Below are positions 16,563 to 23,594 of a DNA stretch of 23,594 nt, in pieces (position 1 is the stretch's first letter; each line of letters starts with the position of its first letter). Location of the stretch: contig JBAWVS010000043.1 of the NCBI GenBank assembly GCA_037147175.1, positions 1-23,594 on the forward strand. Reading direction: 5' to 3'. The notes under the pieces were generated by a model that saw only the letters and a program-made list of their open reading frames with translations, did no database searches and was not told the origin of the DNA. Origin of the DNA: a bacterium. GTDB lineage: Bacteria; Cyanobacteriota; Vampirovibrionia; Gastranaerophilales; UBA9971. Made by a program: the position numbers and the translations under genes.

Positions 16563-16593
16563 AAAAAAAGAGGGATTAAATCCCTCTTTTTTT
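16563..16593. terminator. Strong bidirectional rho-independent terminator
   Basis: AAAAAAAGAGGGAT (16563-16576) pairs perfectly with ATCCCTCTTTTTTT (16580-16593) around a 3-nt loop. The GAGGGAT core has A- and T-tracts on either side. It separates the convergent ends of the Cys-rich protein gene (16539) and the M29 peptidase gene (16598). Confidence 0.93.
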
Positions 16594-16597
16594 ATGT

Positions 16598-18436
16598 TTA
16601 AATTTGGAATTTATCGTCTTTAATAAGAGTTACCCTGTCACCGTTTTTCTTAATGCCTTCAACGATTACATTAGGACCGCCAATCATAAAATCAGTGTGT
16701 ATAGCTGATTTGTTCATTTTACTTTCTTCAAGGAGGGCTTCTTTTGCCTTATCGTCTGTAAGTTCTTTGAATCCGTCTATACAAGCGGAGAATCCTTTTC
16801 CTACTGCAATATGGCAAACAGCGTTTTCGTCAAGAAGAGTGTTGTTAAAGACTCCGCCTTTTTTCTCGCTTATTTTATATATAGGTGAACCTGCAACTAA
16901 AGCAACTTCTCCTAACATAGAAGCACCTTCGTCTGTGTTCATGTGTTTTTGTATGATTTCAGCATTTTTTTCAGCGGTTATGTTTACGGCTTTTCCGTCT
17001 TTAAATTCCATTTTAATTCCATCAACCAAATTGCCGTTTAAAGATAAAGGCAGGGTAGATGAAACGACACCATGTGTTCTTGTTTTGTCGGGAGAATTAA
17101 AAACTTCTTCTGTCGGAACATTAGCAACAAATTTTTGTCCGTCGGTGGTTTCTTCATAAGCTGACATAAATTTAATTTTAGGTGATAGACCTACATAAAG
17201 ATCAGTTTTTCCGTCAGGTTTTTTAGTTAAAGGATCAACACTTACAAAATGTACTTCATCAAGATCCAAAGCGTTTACTGCGTTCGCTCTTCTTTCAAGT
17301 TCTTTTGCATGTTGTGCAAATTTACCTTTTCTGAGAATTTCAGGTGCATCTTCAGCTGCAGCTTCAAGGGCTTTAATCGGGTCTTTTGTTTTAGGATAAG
17401 CAGAGATTGATGACATTGTTGTAGGAGCATAAAGTATAGTCCACGGGTACGTGTTTTCAAATTTTTCCCTGATAGGTTTGAAAGCTAAACCACGAGCTTG
17501 TGTATTTTTTGATACTTTTTCAGCATCAATTCCTTCAAGAGCATTCGGGTCATCTCCATCCAAATGCAATTGTGCGGTATTCATTTCATAGCGTTTTTGT
17601 ACTCTAGCCAGTTGGTATTCAGGAACTTGTGTTAATAGCTCTTCTTTCGCATATTGAAGGAAATTTCTGGTTAATGTTTCTTTTGGTTCTGTAAAAAGTA
17701 CTTCCACAGGACCTGAGCCGTTTTTAAGAGCATGTTCCGCTATTTTGTACACGTTGGCTTCATGTTCTCTCTGGGCGGTTATTAGAAGAGGCTGACCTTT
17801 TCTAAGGCTCAACATTCCCTCAAGAATATCTTTCGGGTCAAGCTCTAATTTTTTGGCAACATCAGGAGGAATAATTACTTTGTTGCTGTTAATAACGGCA
17901 TTTTGTTCGGATGCTGTTAAACTTGCCGATTTATAAGGAGAATTTTCTGTATTGAAGTCTATAGAAGCAGCGTTTTTTTCTTCTAAATTTTTATCTCTTA
18001 ATTGTTTCCATTCAGTATTCGGCTTTTGACCGTATTTTTCGTTTAAATCGTCTATTATCGGGTCTTTTAAATCAATAATTACATTGCCTGAGCCCATTTT
18101 ATAGGCCTGTTCCTGCACTATTTCAACAATAGGCAAAAATTCTTTATCGGCGGTAATTTTTAAAGGCTGATCAGGTTTTAATTGAAGTTTGTTTTTTAGC
18201 AGATCATCTGCATAAGTATATAATTTCGTTTTTGCACTTAAAAGTTCTTTTTCATTTCCATCAACAGCACCGGTTTCCGTGACAGGATTTTGATTATTAT
18301 TTCCAAAGGAAACAGTATCTTTTTTCAATGTGTTAAGTGTTGGAGCTTCATTATCTTTACGTGTTGTTTGCGAATTATTAACATTATTATTCCGGTTTAA
18401 TTTGTTTAAAAACGATAATCTGAGTGAATTTAGCAT
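16598..18436 (-). CDS. M29-family metallo-aminopeptidase with extended, duplicated N-terminal region
   Basis: The C-terminal ~300 residues match the dinuclear-metal aminopeptidases of family M29 (AmpS/AmpT type). Motifs are NVPTEEVF (439-446, Glu444), GASMLGEVAL (504-513, Glu510), NTLLDENAVCHIAVG (532-546, His542) and SAIHTDFMIGG (577-587, His580 and Asp582). All five expected metal ligands are present. At the position of the family's catalytic Tyr, seven residues after the His, this protein has Phe549. At 612 aa it is about 200 residues longer than typical M29 enzymes. The extra part appears to repeat the M29 N-terminal domain: LKPDQPLKIT...MGSGNVII (86-121) resembles LRKGQPLLIT...NGSGPVEV (211-246). 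The first ~45 residues are Asn-rich and end VSFG. AAGGA precedes the ATG. It lies 94 bp downstream of hydF on the same strand. Confidence 0.85.
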   Translation of the reverse strand: MLNSLRLSFLNKLNRNNNVNNSQTTRKDNEAPTLNTLKKDTVSFGNNNQNPVTETGAVDGNEKELLSAKTKLYTYADDLLKNKLQLKPDQPLKITADKEFLPIVEIVQEQAYKMGSGNVIIDLKDPIIDDLNEKYGQKPNTEWKQLRDKNLEEKNAASIDFNTENSPYKSASLTASEQNAVINSNKVIIPPDVAKKLELDPKDILEGMLSLRKGQPLLITAQREHEANVYKIAEHALKNGSGPVEVLFTEPKETLTRNFLQYAKEELLTQVPEYQLARVQKRYEMNTAQLHLDGDDPNALEGIDAEKVSKNTQARGLAFKPIREKFENTYPWTILYAPTTMSSISAYPKTKDPIKALEAAAEDAPEILRKGKFAQHAKELERRANAVNALDLDEVHFVSVDPLTKKPDGKTDLYVGLSPKIKFMSAYEETTDGQKFVANVPTEEVFNSPDKTRTHGVVSSTLPLSLNGNLVDGIKMEFKDGKAVNITAEKNAEIIQKHMNTDEGASMLGEVALVAGSPIYKISEKKGGVFNNTLLDENAVCHIAVGKGFSACIDGFKELTDDKAKEALLEESKMNKSAIHTDFMIGGPNVIVEGIKKNGDRVTLIKDDKFQI

Positions 18437-18530
18437 TATTGTTTTTCCTTTTTATATTATTAATACAACATTTATATAAAACCCGTAAAACAAAAAGTTG
18501 ATAGTTTTCAAAAGAAACATTAAGAAATAT

Positions 18531-19796
18531 TTAGTTGTTTTTAATTTCTTCGTAGATTAATTTTGCCATCGGGAAAGGCTCTAAAGCTCTTTCAAAAATT
18601 CCCAGCGAATAAGCTATAGTTAGTCCGTAATTTGTAATAGGCACACCTGCTTCATCGGCTTTGATTATACGGGATAAAATCTCTCTTCTGTTTGTCATAC
18701 AAGCCCCGCAATGAATTATAAGTTTATAATCCTTTATGTTTTCAGGAAAATCATGTCCCGCATAATGTTCAAATTCAAGTTTTCCGCCGACATACTGGGT
18801 TAACCAGCGTGGAATTTTTACCCTGCCTATATCATCGCCTATGGCATGGTGTGTGCATGATTCACAAATTAAAACTTTATCGCCGGTTTTTAGTTTATCT
18901 ATGGCAAGAGTTCCTTTTACAAATTCGTTTAATTCTCCTTTGAACCTTGCAAAAAGTATGGAAAAAGAAGTCAGCTTTATTTCTTTGGGGACATCGGCAG
19001 AAACCTTTAAAAATGCCTGAGAATCTGTAATTACAAGGGCAGGAGGTTTTTTTAGCCTGTCAAGAGCCTCTTTTAGTTCTCTTTCTTTTACAACCATCAC
19101 CATGGCATCACTATCAAGCAAATCTCTTATAGTTTGAACCTGCGGAAGAATAAGTCTTCCTTTTGGCGCTTCAAGGTCTATAGGAATAACAAGAACAGCA
19201 AGTTCTCCGGCAGGAACAAGATCTGAGGCTATGGAAGGAGAATTTAGAAATTCTTCGGGTGCTGAATTTATTATTTTTTCTTTTAGTTCTTTTATTCCGA
19301 GATTTTCTTTTGCGGAAACAAGAACAGGTTCGATACTAAGGTTTTTTAAGGAGTTAATAAGCTTTGATTGATCCTGTTGTATGTAATTGTCAGATGTTGA
19401 AAAACCGTCATAAAGGTCAATTTTATTAAAAACAGCAATTATTGGAATGTTTCTTGATTTAAACTCCTCATGAAGACCGTATTCAAAATTTTCCCATTCA
19501 GGGCTGTCACAGACAATTATTGCAATATCAACTCTGTCAAAAATTTTTCTTGTTTTCTGAATGCGCATTTCTCCAAGGCTTCCTTCATCATCGATACCTG
19601 CTGTATCAACAAAAAGTACCGGACCAAGAGGTAAAAGCTCCATGGCTTTTTCGACAGGATCAGTTGTTGTTCCTGCAATTTCGGAAACTATAGAAACATC
19701 CTGTTTTGTTAATTTGTTTAAAATACTGGATTTTCCGGCATTTCTTCTCCCAAATATCCCTATATGAAGGCGCATGCCGCGTGGAGTGTTTTGCAT
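18531..19796 (-). CDS. hydF: [FeFe]-hydrogenase H-cluster maturation GTPase HydF
   Basis: HydF is the scaffold and GTPase on which HydE and HydG assemble the 2Fe subcluster before transfer to [FeFe] hydrogenase. The 421-aa protein is full length. The N-terminal G domain has GRRNAGKSS (16-24), DTAG (64-67) and NKID (124-127). A middle dimerisation domain follows. The C-terminal cluster-binding domain has CTHH (314-317) and HCGACMTNRRE (362-372), fitting the CxH...HCxxC ligand set with Cys314, His316, Cys363 and Cys366. AAAGGAAAC precedes the ATG. No hydE, hydG or hydrogenase structural gene lies within the window. The gene implies anaerobic hydrogen metabolism in this organism. Confidence 0.97.
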   Translation of the reverse strand: MQNTPRGMRLHIGIFGRRNAGKSSILNKLTKQDVSIVSEIAGTTTDPVEKAMELLPLGPVLFVDTAGIDDEGSLGEMRIQKTRKIFDRVDIAIIVCDSPEWENFEYGLHEEFKSRNIPIIAVFNKIDLYDGFSTSDNYIQQDQSKLINSLKNLSIEPVLVSAKENLGIKELKEKIINSAPEEFLNSPSIASDLVPAGELAVLVIPIDLEAPKGRLILPQVQTIRDLLDSDAMVMVVKERELKEALDRLKKPPALVITDSQAFLKVSADVPKEIKLTSFSILFARFKGELNEFVKGTLAIDKLKTGDKVLICESCTHHAIGDDIGRVKIPRWLTQYVGGKLEFEHYAGHDFPENIKDYKLIIHCGACMTNRREILSRIIKADEAGVPITNYGLTIAYSLGIFERALEPFPMAKLIYEEIKNN

Positions 19797-19868
19797 TTTT
19801 GTTTCCTTTGTTAAAAAACTTAATATTTCAGGTTTTGTCGTTAATTTCTTTTTTTTAGGGGTTTTATT

Positions 19869-19874
19869 TATAAT
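19869..19874 (+). promoter_or_regulatory. -10 element for the 52-aa membrane miniprotein
   Basis: An exact TATAAT lies 35 bp before the miniprotein ATG at 19910, so the transcript would start near 19881. The -35 region is only T-rich (TTCTTT at 17-bp spacing), so the promoter call is moderate at best. Confidence 0.35.
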
Positions 19875-19909
19875 ACACCGTTAAATTAATTGTAACAAAG
19901 AGAAGTCGA

Positions 19910-20068
19910 ATGTCTTTATTTATAGGCGCTACTTTTGCAGGAGCAATCGTTACGCCTTTGTTAAATAATGTGGTCTTAAACAAGTTTATGGATAAAATTA
20001 TTAAGAAAAAAGATCAAAAAAACAAAGCTCCGGAAGCTGTTTCTGTAAATTCAACAAAAATTAAATAA
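19910..20068 (+). CDS. 52-aa single-span membrane miniprotein
   Basis: An ATG at 19910 opens a 52-codon frame ending in TAA (20066-20068). Residues 2-23 are hydrophobic with small residues (SLFIGATFAGAIVTPLL), then NKFMDKIIKKKDQKNK is strongly basic, followed by a polar tail. This suits one N-terminal membrane helix with a positively charged cytoplasmic tail, or an amphipathic membrane anchor. A purine-rich AGAGAAG lies just before the start, and TATAAT is 35 bp upstream. The gene is divergent from hydF and precedes the synthase operon by about 200 bp. I do not recognise a family. Codon use and composition look coding, but the support is modest. Confidence 0.5.
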   Translation: MSLFIGATFAGAIVTPLLNNVVLNKFMDKIIKKKDQKNKAPEAVSVNSTKIK

Positions 20069-20131
20069 GAGCCAAACTTGTTAAAAACATATATTGAAAA
20101 TTTACTTTATATTTTTGTGATGTAATAAATA

Positions 20132-20193
20132 CAAAGCGATTGTTTGTAAAATGGCTTTGGCTGCAAGCATTTTATCTTTAATAAAAAAATGCT
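20132..20193 (+). promoter_or_regulatory. Possible structured leader of the synthase operon
   Basis: Two inverted repeats follow each other in the 202-bp gap: CAAAGC (20132-20137) with GCTTTG (20154-20159), and AGCATTTT (20166-20173) with AAAATGCT (20186-20193). Neither is followed by a T-tract. They may be leader hairpins upstream of the operon or a weak terminator for the miniprotein. I see no known riboswitch or T-box signature, and no convincing promoter was found. Confidence 0.25.
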
Positions 20194-20270
20194 ATGATAA
20201 GTCTATAAAATCATTTTGGGTTAAAAAATTAACGTAAAACAAATTAATAAATATAAAATGAGGAGTTAAT

Positions 20271-21587
20271 ATGACCGAAGGTAAAAATAAAATTTACTTT
20301 GTGGATGTTACAAATAGGGACGGGGTACAGACTTCCCGCTTAGGACTTGCAAAACTTCAAAAAACCATGATCAATTTATATCTTGATAAAATGGGTATAA
20401 CTCAATCAGAATTTGGATTTCCGAATACAAAACACGAAATTAATTATCTTAATGCCAATCTGGAACTTGTCGACAGAGGTGCTATCTCTAAAACAAAACT
20501 TAGCGGATGGATGAGAGCTTTACCGAGCGATGTTTACCAGTCTTTTCAAAATGTTCCGCGCCTTAAATACGTAAATCTTTCTGTTTCAACTTCTGATCAG
20601 ATGATTACAGGTAAATTTGGAGGAAGAAAAGACAGAAAAGACATTATAAAACAGACTTTAGATGCAATAGATGCGGCACAAACATGCGGAGCTCAAAGAA
20701 TAGGTGTTAATGCAGAAGATGCTTCAAGAACAGAAGAAAGTTTTTTAATTGAATTTGCGAAAGCAGCAAAGGAAAAAGGCGCTCATAGAGTTAGATATTG
20801 CGATACACTTGGTTATGATGACCCGCACACAACCTATGAAAGAATTTATAAACTTGCCGCAGAAACAGGTATAGACGTTGAAATGCATTTTCATAATGAT
20901 CTGGGCATGGCTGTTGCAAATTCCGTAATGGGTGCAAAAGCTGCAATTGACGCAGGAGTCAATGTTTATATAAATACTGCTGTCAATGGCATGGGAGAAA
21001 GAGCCGGAAATGCAGATCTTGTTTCCTGTATTCTTTCAATATTAAAAGCCAGCGGCTTTAAGGATAAATATCAGCTTGATCCGAATATTGACCTTAGCAA
21101 AGCATGGCAACTTGCAAAATATACTTCTTACGCTTTTGGCGTTCCTCTTCCGATAAATCAGCCGGCTGTGGGAGATAATGCATTTGCGCATGAATCTGGT
21201 ATTCATGCGGATGGCGCTCTTAAAGACAGAAGAAACTATGAATTATATGACTTTGAAGAGCTTGGAAGAGGCGAACCTGAAATAGTTGAAACAGGAAGAA
21301 TGATTACAGTAGGAGAATATGGCGGTATTAAAGGGTTTAGAAATGTTTATGAAAAACTGGAACTCGAATTTCGTGATGAAGACGAGGCCAGAAACATTCT
21401 TGAGCTTGCCAGATATGCCAACGTACATACTCAAAAACCTCTTATGAACACCGAGTTAAAGTTTATATATGATTATCCTGATATTGCAGCAAAAATAATG
21501 ACAGTTACACCTTATTATGTGCCTACAGGAGAACTGAAAAAGCGTATTGAAAGTGCTATTGCGAAAACAGAGGGTGTCGTTAAGTAA
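20271..21587 (+). CDS. LeuA/NifV-family Claisen synthase, homocitrate- or Re-citrate-synthase-like
   Basis: This DRE-TIM metallolyase condenses acetyl-CoA with a 2-oxoacid. Visible motifs are VTNRDGVQT (13-21) with catalytic Arg16/Asp17, GVNAEDASR (145-153), HFHNDLGMAVANS (206-218) with metal-ligand His206/His208, NGMGERAGNADL (239-250) and GDNAFAHESGIHADG (301-315). At 438 aa it is longer than NifV but too short for the full LeuA allosteric domain, so leucine feedback is unlikely. TNRDGVQ replaces the common TLRDGEQ and marks a subgroup usually annotated homocitrate synthase. Characterised Re-citrate synthases of anaerobes also come from this superfamily. It is followed 31 bp later by the large and then the small aconitase-type subunits. 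AGGAG lies five bases before the ATG. The product could be homocitrate, citrate or isopropylmalate. The family is certain, the substrate is not. Confidence 0.85.
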   Translation: MTEGKNKIYFVDVTNRDGVQTSRLGLAKLQKTMINLYLDKMGITQSEFGFPNTKHEINYLNANLELVDRGAISKTKLSGWMRALPSDVYQSFQNVPRLKYVNLSVSTSDQMITGKFGGRKDRKDIIKQTLDAIDAAQTCGAQRIGVNAEDASRTEESFLIEFAKAAKEKGAHRVRYCDTLGYDDPHTTYERIYKLAAETGIDVEMHFHNDLGMAVANSVMGAKAAIDAGVNVYINTAVNGMGERAGNADLVSCILSILKASGFKDKYQLDPNIDLSKAWQLAKYTSYAFGVPLPINQPAVGDNAFAHESGIHADGALKDRRNYELYDFEELGRGEPEIVETGRMITVGEYGGIKGFRNVYEKLELEFRDEDEARNILELARYANVHTQKPLMNTELKFIYDYPDIAAKIMTVTPYYVPTGELKKRIESAIAKTEGVVK

Positions 21588-21618
21588 GTTTTTTGATTTT
21601 TACAAAGGAAGTAAAAAA

Positions 21619-22917
21619 ATGGGAAAAACTATTGCAGAAAAAATAATAAGCGAGCATTCAAATAAAAAAGTTAAAGCAGGCGATTTTGTTGTTGCTAAGG
21701 TTGATGTTGCCGCCGTTCAGGATGGAACAGGGCCTCTGACCATTCAGGAAATTCAAAAAATCGGTCTTGAAAAATGTGCAAACCCTGAAAGAACAATTTT
21801 ATTTATAGACCATGCTGCTCCAAGCCCCAGAAAAGAGCTTTCAAACGCCCATAAAATCTTAAGAGAATTTGCTAAAAAAACAGGAGCGGTTCTTTCAGAA
21901 GTTGGAGAAGGTGTTTGCCATCAAAGACTTGTTGAAGATTATGTAAACCCCGGAGAAATTCTTGTCGGAGCTGATTCTCATACTTGTACATCAGGAGCTT
22001 TAGGTGCTTTTGCTACAGGCATGGGGTCTACTGATGTAGGAATAGCTATTGCTCTTGGTAAAACATGGCTTAAAGTGCCTGAAACTTATAAAATAGAAGT
22101 AACAGGAGATTTTAATGAAGGTGTTTATCCAAAAGATTTAATTTTGCATTTAATAGGTCTTATTGGAGCAGACGGCGCAACTTATAAAGCACTGGAGTTT
22201 ACCGGTGAAACCATCAGAAAAATGTCTATGTCCGACAGGTTTACCCTTTCAAATATGGCTGTAGAAGCGGGAGCAAAAGCAGGTCTTATAGCTTCTGACG
22301 AAATCACAAAGGAATATTTGATTTCCAGAGGACGCGGGGAGCAGTTTAAAGTTGTTGATTCAGACCCCGATGCTGTTTATGAAAGAGTTATTGAAATAGA
22401 TGTAACAAGGCTTGAACCTGTCGTTTCATGTCCGCATACAGTTGATAATACACAACTGGCAGTTAAACTCGACAATATAAAAGTTGATCAGGTTTTTATA
22501 GGAAGCTGTACCAACGGAAGAATCGAAGATTTAAGGGTAGCAGCAGATATTTTAAAAGATAAAAAAGTTCATCCTGATGTAAGATTGCTTGTAATTCCTG
22601 CTTCAAGAGATGTTTTTCTGCAGGCAACAAGAGAAGGATTGATAGAAGTTTTTGTAAAAGCAGGAGCTTCAATCATGACACCAGGATGTGGTCCTTGTGT
22701 AGGGGTTCATGCCGGAATTCTTGGAGATGATGAAGTATGTATTTCCACCCAGAATAGAAATTTTCAGGGAAGAATGGGCAATATAAAAGGAAATATTTAT
22801 TTAAGCTCTCCTGCTACAGCAGCAAGCAGTGCTTTAACAGGATATATAACTGATCCGAGAAAATTCCTCTGCTCTGTTGTTGAGCAAAGAACATATCCTT
22901 TTGAAAAATATATTTAA
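21619..22917 (+). CDS. Homoaconitase/isopropylmalate dehydratase-family large subunit, second LeuC paralogue
   Basis: This [4Fe-4S] aconitase-superfamily large subunit has 432 aa. The frame opens earlier at 21547 and overlaps the synthase gene, but AAAGGAAG just before the ATG at 21619 and alignment with the other copy fix the start here. Motifs are GEGVCHQRLVEDYVNPG (96-112), [18 protein letters not shown] (117-134), GSCTNGR (295-301, Cys297) and TPGCGPCVGVHAG (354-366, Cys357 and Cys360). The GVCHQ stretch resembles the GICHQ of aconitases and differs from GIEH in the 10353 copy, suggesting a tricarboxylate substrate. It lies between the synthase and the small subunit, which begins 18 bp later, forming one operon. 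Homoaconitase or aconitase activity is inferred. Isopropylmalate isomerase remains possible. Confidence 0.88.
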   Translation: MGKTIAEKIISEHSNKKVKAGDFVVAKVDVAAVQDGTGPLTIQEIQKIGLEKCANPERTILFIDHAAPSPRKELSNAHKILREFAKKTGAVLSEVGEGVCHQRLVEDYVNPGEILVGADSHTCTSGALGAFATGMGSTDVGIAIALGKTWLKVPETYKIEVTGDFNEGVYPKDLILHLIGLIGADGATYKALEFTGETIRKMSMSDRFTLSNMAVEAGAKAGLIASDEITKEYLISRGRGEQFKVVDSDPDAVYERVIEIDVTRLEPVVSCPHTVDNTQLAVKLDNIKVDQVFIGSCTNGRIEDLRVAADILKDKKVHPDVRLLVIPASRDVFLQATREGLIEVFVKAGASIMTPGCGPCVGVHAGILGDDEVCISTQNRNFQGRMGNIKGNIYLSSPATAASSALTGYITDPRKFLCSVVEQRTYPFEKYI

Positions 22918-22935
22918 AAAATCAGGAGAAAAATA

Positions 22936-23436
22936 ATGATAAAAAAAGGCAAAGCATGGAAGTTCGGGGATGACATAAGCACCGATCATATTGCGCCGGG
23001 GAGATTGTTTCATTTAAGAACAAACCTTCCCGAGCTTGCAAAACATGTTCTCGAGGATGCTGATCCCGAGTTTGCTTCAAAAATGAGTATCGGTGATTTT
23101 GTTGTGGGGGGAAACAATTTTGGGTTGGGGTCTTCAAGAGAGCATGCTCCGCAGGTTTTAAAAATTGCAGGAGTTAATGCGGTTTTAGCAAAGTCTTTTG
23201 CCCGTATTTTTTTCAGAAACGCCATAAACATAGGGCTTTTGGCAATAATCTGTGATACGGATAAAATTAATCAGGGTGACGAGCTTGAATTAGACCTTTC
23301 AAAAGGTTTAATCCGGAACAAAACTCAGGAAATTCAAATTGAAATGACGGCTCTTCCTGATGTCATGATAAAAATTCTTAATGACGGGGGGCTTGCCAAG
23401 CATATTGAAAAATATGGCGATTTCCAGCTAGTTTAA
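22936..23436 (+). CDS. leuD: LeuD-type small (swivel) subunit of the dehydratase
   Basis: The 166-aa swivel domain completes the active site of the LeuC-type large subunit. Motifs are KFGDDISTDHIAPGR (9-23), GGNNFGLGSSREHAPQVLK (58-76) and SFARIFFRNAINIGL (87-101). The flexible specificity loop reads LFHLRTNL (24-31). In studied archaeal paralogues a YLRT-type loop marks homoaconitase, with the Arg contacting the extra carboxylate, while isopropylmalate enzymes carry more hydrophobic loops. Arg28 therefore favours a tricarboxylate, although HLRT is not the exact motif. AGGAG precedes the ATG. It is the only small subunit visible and may serve both large-subunit paralogues. No terminator is evident after the stop. 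Confidence 0.92.
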   Translation: MIKKGKAWKFGDDISTDHIAPGRLFHLRTNLPELAKHVLEDADPEFASKMSIGDFVVGGNNFGLGSSREHAPQVLKIAGVNAVLAKSFARIFFRNAINIGLLAIICDTDKINQGDELELDLSKGLIRNKTQEIQIEMTALPDVMIKILNDGGLAKHIEKYGDFQLV

Positions 23437-23573
23437 ATTTCGATGTTTAATTTTCCTATTTTTGTATAATTGCCTAATTCTGTAGATGGAATAATTTTGT
23501 TTCGCAAGTCAGGCTTAGTAGTCGATATATTATATACTTCTAAGAGGTCATCTGAAAAGTATTGAAAAATAGG
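23433..23573 (-). pseudogene. Possible C-terminal remnant of a convergent gene
   Basis: On the minus strand a frame of 46 codons runs from just after a TGA (complement 23574-23576) to a TAA (complement 23433-23435), ending STELGNYTKIGKLNIEI. Its stop overlaps the leuD stop, an arrangement common for convergent genes, and the residue composition looks protein-like. There is no ATG in frame, and only a TTG lacking a ribosome binding site. Either the gene is interrupted by the TGA or the frame is open by chance. The window ends too soon to tell. Confidence 0.25.
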
Positions 23574-23594
23574 TCACAATATTGTTAGGTATGT

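Noticed and set aside
16653-17159. 168-codon plus-strand open frame
   Set aside because: It lies entirely antisense within the M29 peptidase gene, whose metal-ligand motifs prove the minus strand is coding. It has no family resemblance of its own.
20220-20233. GTTAAAAAATTAAC as an operator of the synthase operon
   Set aside because: The arms are only five AT-rich bases and such repeats are expected often in this composition.
21547-21618. 24-residue N-terminal extension of the second LeuC-type protein overlapping the synthase gene
   Set aside because: The extension has no ribosome binding site and no counterpart in the other copy. The ATG at 21619 has AAAGGAAG before it.

Overview
The window is low-GC DNA, roughly one third G+C by eye, from a bacterium with Gram-negative-style housekeeping genes. 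A complete HydF, the maturase GTPase of [FeFe] hydrogenase, implies an anaerobic, fermentative, H2-metabolising lifestyle. Two enzymes carry an Asn/Gln-rich N-terminus ending in (A/S)FG. I associate such leaders with the non-photosynthetic cyanobacterial sister lineage (Melainabacteria/Vampirovibrionia, Gastranaerophilales-type), but this assignment is an inference and no marker gene here proves it. No rRNA, tRNA, CRISPR array, integrase or IS element was seen.

Layout. Positions 1-205 hold the end of an unidentified plus-strand gene. Positions 215-5489 hold a minus-strand block transcribed folP, a multi-pass membrane protein, der, mtnA. Positions 5644-8117 hold the proline pair proB-proA (minus), preceded by a perfect 18-bp palindrome in the proB promoter region. 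Positions 8413-8571 hold a TTG-initiated small ORF (plus). Positions 8648-10280 hold an unknown 182-aa protein and a UPF0104/LPG-synthase-TM-type membrane protein (minus). A solitary LeuC (10353-11618, plus) follows and ends at a strong bidirectional terminator. Positions 11674-16064 hold a divergent pair of alpha-glucan enzymes: a GH77-like 4-alpha-glucanotransferase (minus) and a GH13-like amylase-family protein (plus). Next come a small exported Cys-rich protein (16216-16539), another bidirectional terminator, an M29 metallo-aminopeptidase with an unusual N-terminus (minus), hydF (minus), a 52-aa membrane miniprotein (19910-20068, plus), and a plus-strand operon (20271-23436). That operon encodes a LeuA/NifV-family synthase, a second LeuC-type large subunit and a LeuD-type small subunit.

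How the genes fit together. The terminal operon forms a condensation-plus-isomerisation module. The synthase lacks room for a full LeuA allosteric domain, the large subunit carries an aconitase-like GVCHQR motif, and the small-subunit specificity loop reads HLRT. All three point away from plain isopropylmalate and towards a tricarboxylate (homocitrate or citrate). The solitary LeuC at 10353 carries the more IPMI-like GIEH motif. The GH77 and GH13 pair suggests glycogen or maltodextrin turnover.

The most unusual object is inside the GH13-like gene: two tandem 78-bp, ~60% GC, in-frame repeats (14859-15014) that add 52 residues just ahead of the catalytic Asp. They look like a protein-permissive inserted repeat element.
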